Origin: Cerrena zonata
Taxonomy: Eukaryota > Basidiomycota > Agaricomycetes > Polyporales > Cerrenaceae
Reading direction: 5' to 3'
Length of the DNA: 64,000 nt
NCBI GenBank assembly: GCA_038087015.1
Contig: JASBNA010000002.1
Coordinates: 1,364,001-1,428,000 of the forward strand
Below are positions 21,706-32,281 of the stretch, piece by piece. The notes below the pieces were generated by a model. The model made no database searches, was not told where the DNA came from, and saw only the letters and a program-made list of their open reading frames with translations. Within the stretch, counting starts at the first letter, position 1, and the number at the start of each line of letters is the position of its first letter. The translations under genes and the position numbers were made by a program.

Positions 21706-24339
21706 TCAACGCCATGCGCTAGACGACGAACTGCCAGATCCGTTCGGTCTTCGTTGGTTGTACTGATCGTCCTGATATCGCCCGTTGGCACTACTACTAC
21801 CCTGCCCGGCAGGCCGCTGAGGCAATGTCGCAAATCCATTGGAAGATACTCCTGCAAAAGGAACTGTATGAGGAGGATAGGGAGGAGAGTAAGGAGGTGA
21901 AAATAACTGGTATGGAGTTTGGTACCGACCAGTTGAAGACGACGGGAGAGGTCGTGCAGACCCCGGCGGTGAGAATGCGGGTACGTATCGCGAGGCAGAC
22001 GGCGTCCCACCATCCGTACGAGATTTTTTCCAAATGGACTCGGTAGGAGATGTCGAATCCAATTCGGACGAATCTCGTTTCTTCGTAGCAACAACAGTCT
22101 GCGGGACTGAAAGGTGATGTGATACTGGAGGTGGTATGTGCTGAGGTTCTTCGTCGTCCGAGTCGAGCGTTAGGTCAATCACGTCGGATGCCAACGACCG
22201 TGGTTGAATGCTGGCGAGTGACGTTTGGGCACTCGTACGACCACTTTTACGCGCTCCGGTGCCATCAGTCGATGGTGATAATTCCCGCTTGACGCGATTA
22301 TCGTCTTCGTCGTCTGAGTCAAGTATGACAATCTCGGCATTGTTGAAAGGTCCAATAGACTTCGCACCATTTTCCTGCTTAAGCGTGACTTTAACAGGGG
22401 AAAGAGGTTGTTTCTTGACAAATGAAGACTGTGATGAACTAGCAGGGTGTGCTGCTTTCCATGCGGTAGACGCATACTTGTTGTTATCGGTATGCCACTC
22501 CCCATCTGGTTCTACAATGACGTCTTCAACATCATCGGGAGTAGCTTTCAGAATCTCGTCAAAGTACCTATAAGATCTTAGCATTGACAGGTGCAGTGAG
22601 GCAGAATGAATTCACTTACCCGTCAATGATAAGATCGTCCGGATCGAGAACCTGTTCACAGACGGGACATGCCCACGTTGTTGCCTGCTCCATAACGGAG
22701 AACCAAGAAAATGCGTCGAAACATTGAGGATGCACGCATGTTGACGACCGACAGGGGGTCGTAATACGCATGTAACTCAGCTGAAGAAAGGAAAGTATTT
22801 TACTTTATTTTCTAAATCGAAACGAGGAGAAAAAAGACTTACTGGACACTTCAAGGACATCTTCTGATGACCTGCGACAATATCATCTTCCTCATCCACG
22901 TGTTGCTGCACTAGAAATAAAATCAGACACAAATCAAAGACCGGCGATAACGAATTGAACTCACTTTTGGCAAGTATCTCTGTATTACTTTTATACTTGC
23001 CTTTCCGTAGACGGGCAATCAGCTGATCCACCGTCGTGACCTCGACAAGCATTACAACCATGTAATATTTCTTCGGAAATTGCTGTATATTTGAGTAAGG
23101 CATACGATACTGTATGTGAAGAGCAAGAACAAACACACCCTAGCTGCAGCACCCTGAGTTTGCTGTGCACTATTGACATATACCATTTCGACTTTATTCG
23201 AAGCATTCGGGGCTATTCGCAAAACGTTGGGAATGGCTATGTCAGGAGGAGGGGCAGTACCCGGTTTCTTCTTCAAGCCTTTCAAGTTTGCAGTCAATTG
23301 GACACCATTGATTCGAACTTCACATGTCGGAGGAAACTCGATGGCACAGAGTTCCACGGACCGGCCTGGGGAATAGAATGTGGACGAAGTACAGTAGAGT
23401 CTGAGCTGATAAGTCGGACTGGGTATCCGGTTAATCCCATTGAATGGTCGTGCTGGGAATGAAACTCGCACCTCTGGGAAGTCAATTTCTGGGCCACTTC
23501 GGAGTTCATGAGGAAGGAAACCGTCTGCTGTTTCCGGTCAGTGGGACTGGCAGACTCTATCGATTGGGATGAATGAGTATCTATAATAGGAGAATCCCAT
23601 TGAGGATGGGTGGCGCACCAGGGCATTCTACGACGCTCGAGGCCAGTCGGTCAACACGGAAGAATGGAGAAGGTTTGAATTGGATGTCTGGATGGGGTTT
23701 GCGCACGGTGAGATGAGTTGCGCGATAGAGGATGGGCGCCGAACTTACCACTGGCGGTAGTTTGGTTCGATGTGGACGCTATCGGTGTCGGTGGTCCACC
23801 CTGCCGACGTTGAGAGTAGGGGTCATAACGACTCTGGCCAGGGTGCGGATACATGGGATGATGGTTAGACCCATGCGCAGTACTCGCGCTAGGAGGACTA
23901 GATGTTGTGAAAGTGGTGTAGGTGGTGGACCCAGGGTACGAAGGTGTCGTTCGCATATTACTATACCTGATGGGGAAGGTATTTAAGAAGACAGGGTCGA
24001 GTGCAAACAGCAGAGCAACATACCCGCCGTTGCGGACTTCAATCAAGATATTCTTCGCTTTTACCCAACTATTGACATCATTCGCTCGTCTCCAAATATC
24101 GAGTTTGTTGGTGATCTTGTCGATAATTTCTTGTTTCTTGCCGGTCTTTGTGAGATTGGCGTGACACTCTGCGTTGAGTCTGCCGAGGATGAGCTTTAGT
24201 TTGTCGACGATGTTGTGTTTGACATTATGTTTGATGGTCTATGCGGAGGAGGAAAAGGCGTGTTAGCGGGTTCTGGCGAGATGGATGGCTATAGGGTCCG
24301 ACGCACCTCAAAGTCCCCCCAAGGATCGGTTCTGTCCAT
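21706..24339 (-). CDS. SIZ1: E3 SUMO-protein ligase of the Siz/PIAS family
   Basis: The start at 24339 gives MDRTDPWGDFE, spliced to a SAP-like segment (VDKLKLILGRLNAECHANL, KTGKKQEIIDKITNKLDIW). A Ser/Pro-rich linker follows, then the PINIT domain (FKPSPFFRVDRLASSVVECP, YQLRLYCTSSTFYSPGRSVE, PPTCEVRINGVQLTANLKGL). The SP-RING reads SLKCPLSYMRITTPCRSST, CVHPQCFDAFSWFSVMEQ and WACPVCEQVLDPDDLIIDGY, with the Cys/His zinc ligands. The C-terminal tail has two clear SUMO-interacting motifs (EIVILDSDDEDD and DVIDLTLDSDDEE) and a disordered Ser/Pro end. It joins SUMO to nuclear targets. All three signature domains are in the expected order. It diverges from NudC, with 259 bases between starts. Confidence 0.93.
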
Positions 24340-24598
24340 CGGTGGTGTGGCGAGCGGCGACAGAAAAGGATTACTCCGCACGACGGCGGGCGAGAGAAGA
24401 GAACCGGGGTCGAAGGGTTATAGACCTGGCAGAGGAAGGATTTGCAAGCCAGTCGATGCTCCTTCCCCCGTCCTAGACACAGAAGTTGCGTGAGAAAAAC
24501 GCGCCTGATCGAGTCACGTGAGCCCTTTCTCTTCCTTGTCCGTCGATCTCGATCCTCCGATCCAGGTCCTCCACTGCAATACAAAGCGAATTCGAACG

Positions 24599-25514
24599 AT
24601 GTCGGCAGAGGACGACTATGAGAAACTCTCCAAGGAGGACAGGGAGGCCCGCGATAAAGCTGACAAGGAGCGCGAGGCAGCCGAACAAGCTGGTGTGTAT
24701 TTCATATGATTGCATTCCGGGCGTGTGCATATACGATATCCATAGCTTTGCCTTATAGCTGGTCCCAACAATTGGGGGAAGTAGACATCGTCGTTCCCGT
24801 CCTACCCGGGACTCGTGGAAAAGGCCTTAATATTGTTATTGCAAAGAAGAAATTGAGCGTCGGATATAAAGGTCAAGATCCAATCATGAGCGGAGAGCTT
24901 TGCCATGAGATCAAAATTGAGGAAAGTACCTGGACGCTTGGTTCGTATTTTGTTTAACAACAGGAATATTTCCCCTGACATCGATTTGTGTAGAGGACCA
25001 AAAGGAAGTCCATATCCATCTAGAGAAAATTAACAAACAACAGTGGTGGGAGAACGTCCTCACACACCATCCCAAGATCGATACCAAGAAGATCGTCCCG
25101 GAGAATAGTCAACTGAGTGACCTTGATGGAGAGACTAGGTGTGTTAAATTCAAACTGGCCGTTCTCAATGTTTTTTTTTGATTTATTCTTTAGGGGAATG
25201 GTCGAGAAAATGATGGTAAGATCTATTCCTTGAGTCAAATATGCTTCGTCTTAATTCGTGTTCTATCATCGATAGTTTGACAACCAACAGAAGGTAGGGG
25301 GTGTCCATTATTTGTATCCAAAATCTGTATCCCTGATCAATGCCATATAGCAAATGGGTAAACCCACGTCGGACGAGCTAAAGAAGATGGAGGTGCGTCT
25401 ATCCCAGTTCGCTCTTTGAACAAATCCCTCACCACTTTATCTTTTATCCAGGTGCTCGAGAAATTCAAGAAATCTCATCCCGAGCTTGATTTCTCTAATG
25501 CGAAGATTAACTGA
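24599..25514 (+). CDS. nudC: NudC-family nuclear movement protein (CS/p23 domain)
   Basis: The start at 24599 gives [20 protein letters not shown], a charged coiled-coil-like N-terminus. After an intron the CS domain begins with [19 protein letters not shown], then [34 protein letters not shown], and across an intron [19 protein letters not shown]. The C-terminus, spread over several very short exons, ends in [17 protein letters not shown]. NudC proteins assist dynein/LIS1-dependent nuclear migration and act with Hsp90. Length near 190 residues fits the fungal form. The gene converges on ESF1, with 147 bases between the stop codons. Confidence 0.93.
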
Positions 25515-25661
25515 TATCATTTCTTATCACTCTGACGCGCAGAAAGTCCCAGAAGTTTCCGAAATGTGTATTGCTAGCTAAAGACATGTAGCGAATGGAT
25601 AATCAAGAATTACTTTTGGACATCGAGTCTCTCGACTCAGGCTATGGCTATAGGAAGCGAA

Positions 25662-28030
25662 TCATAGCTTTCGCCTTTTACCAATCCCAGGTTGATCAGC
25701 AGCAGCACTCTTCCTCTTGACGCTCTCGACCAAACTCTTGAGACTGGCCTGAGGGTCTGCTTCACTTTTCCTGGACGAGGCACGTTCTCCACCTTCCGAA
25801 TGTTGATGCTGCTGCCTCTTCGAACGTTCTCCAAGAAGGGCGGACATTCCCTTCGTCTTTTTGAACCTGCAAGAACCAGATTGTTAGAAACCTGACACAA
25901 CACGACGAAAATACAAAATGCAACGCACCGAGGATTAGTGGGATCAATAGCAAACGAATGATCCTCATGAAGCGCCTTGAATCGATCGTCCTGAATGTCA
26001 ATCGAAAAGTCTTCCTGAAGTTCGTTCTCCTGCTCGAGTTTCTTCTTCTTCCCCTTCTTGTTCCTCCCCTTGAGCTTCTCTGCCTTGACGACAGCTTCAT
26101 ATTGAAATGTTTCACTTCACCAGCTGGGTTATCAGAAGCTGCAAGGAGCGCAAGCTCTTCGGCAGTAGACTCGACGCGCTTGGACGTCGATTTTTTGGAG
26201 TCCTGTTTCTTGCCCTTGCGCTTTGAACTTGGGCCTGCGTCGCTCTCGTCGTCAGCTTCCTCTTCCTCCTCGCTACTATCACCCCCGAAGAACTCATCGT
26301 TCAGCTTCTTCGGCTTCTTCTCTTCTTCCTCCTTCTCCTTGATCTCCTCCTTCCGTTTCTTCTTCTTCTCCCTCATCTTCCTCTGATACTTCTCCAGCGT
26401 CGTCTCATCCTTACTCTCCACCGCACCACTCAACCCAGGAGTGAACGTAATCTCCATATCCATCCCATCATCATCTCTCTCACCTTTATCTCCCCACCCC
26501 TCCGGAAGCGCATCATCACCTCCACTAAGCAGTAGAGAACGCAGTTTATCTCGATTTGCTTTCTTTTTGTTGTTGGATGACTCTGCTTCGCTTTCAGAGT
26601 CGGAGGAAGACGCGATGTATGCCTTGAAATCGTTTTCTTCGAGTTCTTTGCGGCTGAGGGTTCGCCGGGTGATTTGAATACGTTCGGGATCGTCTTCGTC
26701 CCATGTTAATTTGACTTTGGAATGGCGGAGGGCCTGGGGGAAGGAGTAAAAATAGATGAGATGAAATGGCTATCGGCTAGTAGTAGAAGATGTAACACTT
26801 ACGTCGGTTGTAAAGTCAAGTCCCTTGTACGGAACATTTAATTCGTCCGTAGCTTCGTCTCTGTCATTAAGAATGTAAGAAGAGCGCACAACTGTTTTGT
26901 TGGAAAGGATGTTACCTGGGTTCATCGTCAAAGGTCATACCCTCAGGTACAAAGCTGAGATCAAAGACGTTTGCAGAGCGTTCCAACTCCGTACCCTCCA
27001 ATTCCGAGTATATATGCGACGCAGCATCGACGGTATCGCATTCCACAATCGCATAATAATATCTGGAGAGGTGTTAAGGTCTGTCCTAACAATCAAGGAG
27101 ATCGTGCGCACCTCAGTCGCTCCAACTGGTATTTCCTGAGAGCATCTCGTCGTAATCTCGCCTTCCCCAGTCTCATAAATCGTCTTCTCATTGATATCCT
27201 CTTCTACAGCCGCTTTCTTTTTGAAGACTTCGGGAGGGGGCCCTTCTTGTTCTTCTCGAGCCATACGCTCCTTTCCAAACTGACTGGGGTAAACACGAAC
27301 ACTAAGAACCTTCCCCCTCGCCACCAGTGGAGTGCTCGCGGCTTTTCCTTTTGCAGAATACGATTTTGCAGAAGAGGGAAGTGCAAGTGCGGTAGATGAA
27401 ACCAAGGAAGAGAATATCTTGTAGAGATGACTAGCGCGAACGTAGTCCCAATCCAAGTTTACGACAGCTATTCGACGAGTCCGTTCGATTTCTAGGACAT
27501 CATTTTCCTGAGCATGAGTTTTGGCGTATTCGGCAGCTTGTGCATCAAGGTCAGCAAGATTATCTTCGTCCAAGTCGATTTCGACCTCATCGTCTGGTAT
27601 AGGGATAGGTTTTGAGCTATCTTGACCAAGGGTTGTAAAGCCTCCGTCGTCGCTGTCGTCGTCTTTAGCAGCCTCGGGCTCTTCTTCATCTGAAGACTCA
27701 AGGAGAACTCCTCCTCGAGCAAAGTCGGGACGCTTGGTTTCGCCTTCCTCCTCATCTTCATTTTCTAAACGGTAGAAACGTCGAAGGTTGTCCGACTCGT
27801 GTGTAGCTGTTAACTGCCTCCCATACTTGTCCACACCTGATTCGAAACTATATTAGACGGGCATAAGCAACATGGTATTGTTATAACATACTCTTCTTTC
27901 CTTTCTTTTTCTTCTTGTCTTCGCCAAAGACACTTTTGAACCGATCGTCTACTGTGACTTTAGCATCCCCTTTACGTATTTTTCTAAAGCGGGGATCGGT
28001 CTTGAACCTCGCGAAACGTGGGTCTGACAT
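25662..28030 (-). CDS. ESF1: pre-rRNA processing protein ESF1 (three apparent single-base deletions)
   Basis: The start at 28030 gives MSDPRFARFKTDPRFRKIRK, a conserved ESF1 N-terminus. It continues DDRFKSVFGEDKKKKKGKK, then an acidic region, then the conserved core EIERTRRIAVVNLDWDYVRA, KVLSVRVYPSQFGKERMARE, ALRKYQLERLRYYYAIVECD, ASHIYSELEGTELERSANVF and KGLDFTTDALRHSKVKLTWD. The C-terminus is rich in Lys and Glu and ends with the NUC153-like DDRFKALHEDHSFAIDPTNP then RFKKTKGMSALLGERSKR. The protein is nucleolar and needed for 18S rRNA formation. The frame is broken near 27157, 27146 and 26095, each where a GG in the coding strand appears to be collapsed to G. These are likely sequence errors, because the downstream homology resumes exactly. 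Confidence 0.9.
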
Positions 28031-28527
28031 AGCCGTAAAGGAAAATGATGGACGGGGTGTCCTGTTGCACAGATGAAATCAGAACGGAGCTGTGCCAATC
28101 ACGGACTGGGGGAATGCATGGAAATGTCGTTGAGAGAGTCAGAAATAGACACGCCAGGCCCAGGAAGCAACGCCCAATGACAGATGCCTGTGCACATCAT
28201 CCAATCACAGCCAGAGCTTCCAACTTTTCACCCGTGAGAACGTCCTATTTTCTGCACAGAACTGTATCTATTTTTGGAAGTTGTAGTCGTTACGCGCCAG
28301 GGGCTCCCGACTGCAATAAGCACGCTGAGTTCAACGATAATGGGCATACCGGACACAAAATATAAAGGTACATGCGCAGTATAGTAGATGACAGACACAT
28401 ACGCAGGAGGACAGCACCCTGTTGTATTGTTAGGACAGGGAGACAGACGTCGAGGGTCTGTATAATCACCTTGGAAACCCTACGCCGGAAGCGCCGCGCG
28501 ATCATTTGATACGGCTGCCCTCCCTGT

Positions 28528-28534
28528 TATATAG
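28528..28534 (+). promoter_or_regulatory. TATA-like box of the repeat-peptide gene
   Basis: The sequence TATATAG lies 212 bases upstream of the start codon. About 50 of those bases are a probable intron. A CT-rich run that follows is a usual fungal transcription start context. Confidence 0.4.
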
Positions 28535-28589
28535 ACCACCGACACCCCATCTCCTCTTTCCCAACCCCCTCTCTCATTCCTTCTACCAA

Positions 28590-28639
28590 GTATGTCCACC
28601 TCATTTACTTCCCATGATGCCCACTAACATGTCCCATAG
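28590..28639 (+). other. probable 5'-UTR intron
   Basis: A good donor (gtatgt) and acceptor (cccatag) lie 50 bases apart in the leader of the repeat-peptide gene. The size matches coding introns in this window. Confidence 0.45.
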
Positions 28640-28745
28640 CTTTGTAAATCCGCGTCAGGCCGCTGTGCGACCTCTTTCGTTCGGTTGACCCGATTATTCA
28701 TCACTTCGCATACACCTCGATACTTCGCAAACCACTCAATCAGCC

Positions 28746-29415
28746 ATGCTCTTCACTACTCGCAGCTTCCTTTTCTCTCTCTTGACGTTCCTCTTCGTCG
28801 GCACGGTAGCTTCGCTGCCCATGCCTATGCCCCTTCGTGTAAGTACCCACCAAATCCTCATTAAATGCTCCCACCTAATATTGTCATCTGCAGCGTTCCG
28901 TTGAAGCCATGGAGGCTCGGGAGCCAGCTCCTCTTGAAGTCATCCCCGCATACATCAAGCGTCAAGACACCAACACAACCCCAGCTGAGCTTGCCACCAA
29001 GGCCCCCAACGGTGTCATCGAGCCCTACAGCCGTCGTGAGGTTGAAGAACTCGAAAGACGCCAGGACACCAACACCACCCCAGCAGAACTCGCTACTAAG
29101 GCACCCACTGGTGTCATCGAACCTTACAAGCGTGATGTTGAGGAGCTCGAAGCCCGTCAAGACACCAACACCACCCCCGCGGAACTCGCCACCAAGGCAC
29201 CTAACGGTGTCATTGAACCCTACACTCGTCGTGACTTCGAAGAAGTTGACACCATTGCCAAACGTCAAGATACCAACACCACCCCCGCCGAGCTTGCTAC
29301 CAAGGCACCCAACGGTGTCATTGAACCTTACACCAAGAGGGTTTTCAAGCGCGGAGACATCATCCCCTCTGAGCTCGCTGTCAGGTCCATTGATGGTGTT
29401 GTTGAGTTGTATTAG
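28746..29415 (+). CDS. secreted repeat precursor with Kex2-type sites (KEP/RiPP-like)
   Basis: The product is 204 residues from two exons (intron 28839-28893). It begins with a clear signal peptide: MLFTTR, a hydrophobic core FLFSLLTFLFVGTVA, and likely cleavage near Ala-Ser. After a short pro-segment (EPAPLEVIPAYIKR) come four near-identical 22-residue units at residues 55-76, 88-109, 120-141 and 156-177. Each starts QDTNTTPAELATKAP and ends GVIEPY. A fifth, degenerate unit (GDIIPSELAVRSIDGVVELY) ends at the stop codon. Units are bounded by KR, RR or RxR-like sites and acidic linkers such as EVEELERR. Every main unit has one NTT glycosylation sequon. There is no Cys. This layout is known for fungal Kex2-processed precursors; the peptide's function is unknown and I do not recognise the sequence. 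A structural cell-surface repeat protein is an alternative. Confidence 0.88.
28963..29412 (+). repeat. tandem peptide-coding repeat, four copies plus one degenerate
   Basis: Copies lie at 28963-29028, 29062-29127, 29158-29223 and 29266-29331, with a degenerate copy at 29353-29412. Start-to-start spacing is 99, 96, 108 and 87 bases, always a multiple of three. The four main copies encode the same 22 residues apart from one Asn/Thr change in copy 2, while many third codon positions differ (for example gag/gaa, ctt/ctc, gcc/gct, atc/att). The linkers vary in length and sequence much more than the units. Confidence 0.95.
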
Positions 29416-29887
29416 ATTGCTGTACCTCCGCTTGGCAGTGGGTGAGTCCTTTGTCTTGTTGGTTCCTTGACATGAAACTGATGATCATCCCATGTTGTAC
29501 AGCATGTACCGATGAGTATCAAATGGAGAGCCGGCCAGTTCATGATTGTTTTGCTCTTTGCTTTAGTATCTTTTCCAGCACCCCTTTGTATGTTTAGAAG
29601 TGCTTGATGCCTCCGAAAGGCTCCAAGTTGCTTGCTCGCGGATGCTTTCCCTTTCCTCCGTTCGTTCCCCCCCCTCCATTTGCACCACTCTCCACTGCTT
29701 TTGCTCTAGGTAGCATCTGTACTGTCATTCTTTGCTGGGCAAACTTACAAATACACGTTGGTTCGAGATTGGGATAACCCACATTATTTCCACTGCGTGT
29801 CGTCTGACATGCGTAACATCCTTCAGATGACAAAAGGTATATTTATACATTTATACAAAGTGCAACGGAGTTTCTGCGTAGTTGTCG
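29416..29887. other. convergent intergenic region, no gene seen
   Basis: This holds the 3' regions of the repeat-peptide gene and the WD40 gene. A plausible 3'-UTR intron (gtgagtcctttg ... ttgtacag) follows the peptide gene's stop codon at about 29441-29502. No DUF3328/UstY-type or tyrosinase motif is present. Confidence 0.45.
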
Positions 29888-32080
29888 CTATCCGTCTTGA
29901 CGAAGCTTCCAGATCACCATGGTTCCCTTGATTCCAACGCCCACTATCACCCTTCCATCACAGGCAACTTCACAGCTCTGGATCTCCATCTCCGCAGGTG
30001 CATCAGTCTGAGGGAAAGGCAGCTCCCAACCAGCTACATTCTCTAGTAACGATCTAGGCGGCTTAGCTTTCGGCTGAGGGAGTTTGTGTCGTCTCATCCT
30101 CCTTTGCCTCGCTTCTTCATCTTCAATCTCGTCGTCACCTCCATATGAAAGCCTCATGCGTTCGGTGAGATCGACCATCTCGGGTTCTTCAGCGACAGGA
30201 AACGCAGGCGGTTCTCGAGCTTTGAAATGCGTCACGTTGAAGATACGTGCTGTGTGTCCGAGGGGCACGACCACGATGGGATCATGCATCAGTGTCCGGT
30301 AGACATATATGTTGGGCGTATGCATGGGAAGGGAGTAACATGAGATGATTTTGAAGCTGTCTGGAATCACAAACCGAGGGGATCATGATGTTTCTGGTTA
30401 TTTTCTCGATACATAGCAATATTGTCGGTAGGGATACGTACCACTATTTCGGTAGTCCTGTGAAAAACGGGGAGATATTGATATTTTAGTAAAGCTCAGG
30501 GGTAGACATTTGTCAGTGTTATGCGTACACTTGCTACGCCACGCTTGATTTCCTGTTCCGGCCTGCCCGGGGGGAAGAAACGGTCAAATCCAAGCCACCG
30601 CCAGATGACGACTTGAATAGGGGATTGGAATTGGAATCACGGATATCATTTGCACATGATTGTAGTGTCATGCAGCAACTAACACTAACCTGTTCCGTTC
30701 TCCTGGTAATAATCGTGTTCGTCTTGTTCGTTTGTCGCTGGCTTGCGCATCCAAGCTGGAGCGGAATGGGTTAGGAGTGTGTCCTGGCTCAACCTGTGCT
30801 GGTCAGTATCACTTTGATAATATAATGTGAATATTGATAGGTTGGAATCACCAGGTAACAGAGAGGACGCGGGCTTTATGAAGCATGTCAGATGAAAAGA
30901 TTGGTTTATCTTCTCTCGCAAAACCTTCTGGTGTGAGTGGTGGGATTCGCCAAATCTTGACTGCACGATCCACCTTCAAGATAACTCAGTCTTTTGGTGT
31001 CCTCGAAGCCGAACGAAACACGACTTACACCGCATGTAGCCAAGATATTATAAAGCGGATGAAAAGCCTGCAGTGACGCAACACTATTAGACAATCAAGG
31101 AACGTACCCGTCAGCAGACGACGACTTACAGCACCTAATACTCCGGCTTCATGTCCACCAGAACGTCCGCCTACCAATACGGCGACACATCGTCCCATGC
31201 CCATACCTTCAGCTTCACTGCATTGCAAACCGAAAGCTGGGCCTGCCAGACTGGGACGTTTATCTGGCGGCCAATGGACATTTTTTGGCCTGTCTCTTGC
31301 ACGCAGCGTCAGATCGTAGACGCGGGTGGTTTGGTCCCTGGATGTAGTGCAGAATAGGTATGGATGGAAGGGGTCTACCGCTATTGAGGTAATGTCCTGT
31401 ACAAGCACGGAGAGACGTAAGGTATAAATATTATTTTCTTTTATAGATACAGGATACGTACACCCCCGTGCCCACGAAGTTGCCCGACGTCTTTCCTGTG
31501 TCCGGGATCGACGACGTGAATCACGCTCGAGGTTGTCAAAATGATTAGCGGTACCATATCCTTGCTCAGAGCCCAGGCACAGCATGTCACCTTTCGGTCT
31601 GGATCGGTCTCTTTCTCTTTCTTCTATAGGGATTTTAACATACTGTTGAATATGACTGCCACCTCAACCTACATCGCGTAGCTTGACTAGGAATACCGTA
31701 GGAGTCTTTGTTGCAAGTTTAGGGAATAGGAACAGACGACCGACACTACCTGCGGCTATAGCCCCAGTCCATTTCTGAACAGTGGCGTTCCACTGTTCGA
31801 CCTTGTCAGGTTGGTCGTAAAGGCTGCCACCCCAGAGAGTTTGAAGAGATCTAGTGGACCAAGGAAATGTCGCAGAGGTATAAATGGGAGGTGCTTGGCC
31901 CTCGTTCGACTGAAAGAAGGTTGAGTGTATCCACAAAATAAAAAATGTATTACATCTGGATTCTGGTGCCACTGACTTTGATCAGTTTCGCAAGGGCGAA
32001 CGGTTGAGTATCTGTGGGCCCTGTATACCACTTTTGGGGAGGAGGAAGGGGTTCTTCATACGGTTCAAAATGATCAGACA
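29888..32080 (-). CDS. WD40-repeat protein, probable EED/ESC homologue (PRC2 subunit)
   Basis: The start at 32080 gives MSDHFEPYEEPLPPPQKWY. WD-type blocks follow over many exons: CAWALSKDMVPLIILTTSSV with IHVVDPGHRKDVGQLRGHGG, DITSIAVDPFHPYLFCTTSR with DQTTRVYDL, AAFHPLYNILATCGVDRAVK with IWRIP, then VLSVTWLSQDTLLTHSAPAW, VVIWRWLGFDRFFPPG, and a C-terminus CDGRVIVGVGIKGTMVIWKL. The repeat order, the GHGG...DPFHP repeat and the final single-strand repeat resemble EED, the H3K27me3-reading subunit of Polycomb repressive complex 2. The residues of the aromatic cage were not checked. It could instead be a more distant WD40 protein. It diverges from the complex I subunit gene, with 201 bases between starts. 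Confidence 0.6.
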
Positions 32081-32281
32081 TATCAGTTAATCAGAAATAC
32101 AGATGCTATGTTAACATGGAAGGTGGAGGAGATAAAGCAAGTTACTCAAAGGGCTCACTTGATTGGACCGGAAATTGCAGCCGTGAAATGACGGAGGGCG
32201 CTTCACTCAATTCTGAACTCACACTTATACTTCCAACCTTACCCTTGCCAATCGTTTCCTTCCGGTCTCTCTTGTTCACAA

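Larger units (their letters stand above)
28031..28745. promoter_or_regulatory. divergent upstream region of ESF1 and the repeat-peptide gene
   Basis: This 715-base region separates diverging genes. On the peptide-gene side there is a TATA-like TATATAG at 28528-28534, a strongly pyrimidine-rich run at about 28549-28587, and then a probable 5'-UTR intron. I see no other gene here. The TATA box and pyrimidine run suggest a strong, regulated promoter of the kind used for secreted proteins. Confidence 0.5.

Noticed and set aside
25958..26386. Ser/Leu/Phe-rich 142-residue open frame on the plus strand
   Set aside because: It is antisense to the Lys/Glu-rich part of ESF1 and has no motif.
28865..29470. 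A 201-residue open frame overlapping the repeat-peptide gene in another frame
   Set aside because: It is kept open by the repeat's composition. It lacks a signal peptide and its codon pattern is that of a shifted frame; the minus-strand open frame at 28861-29268 is rejected for the same reason.
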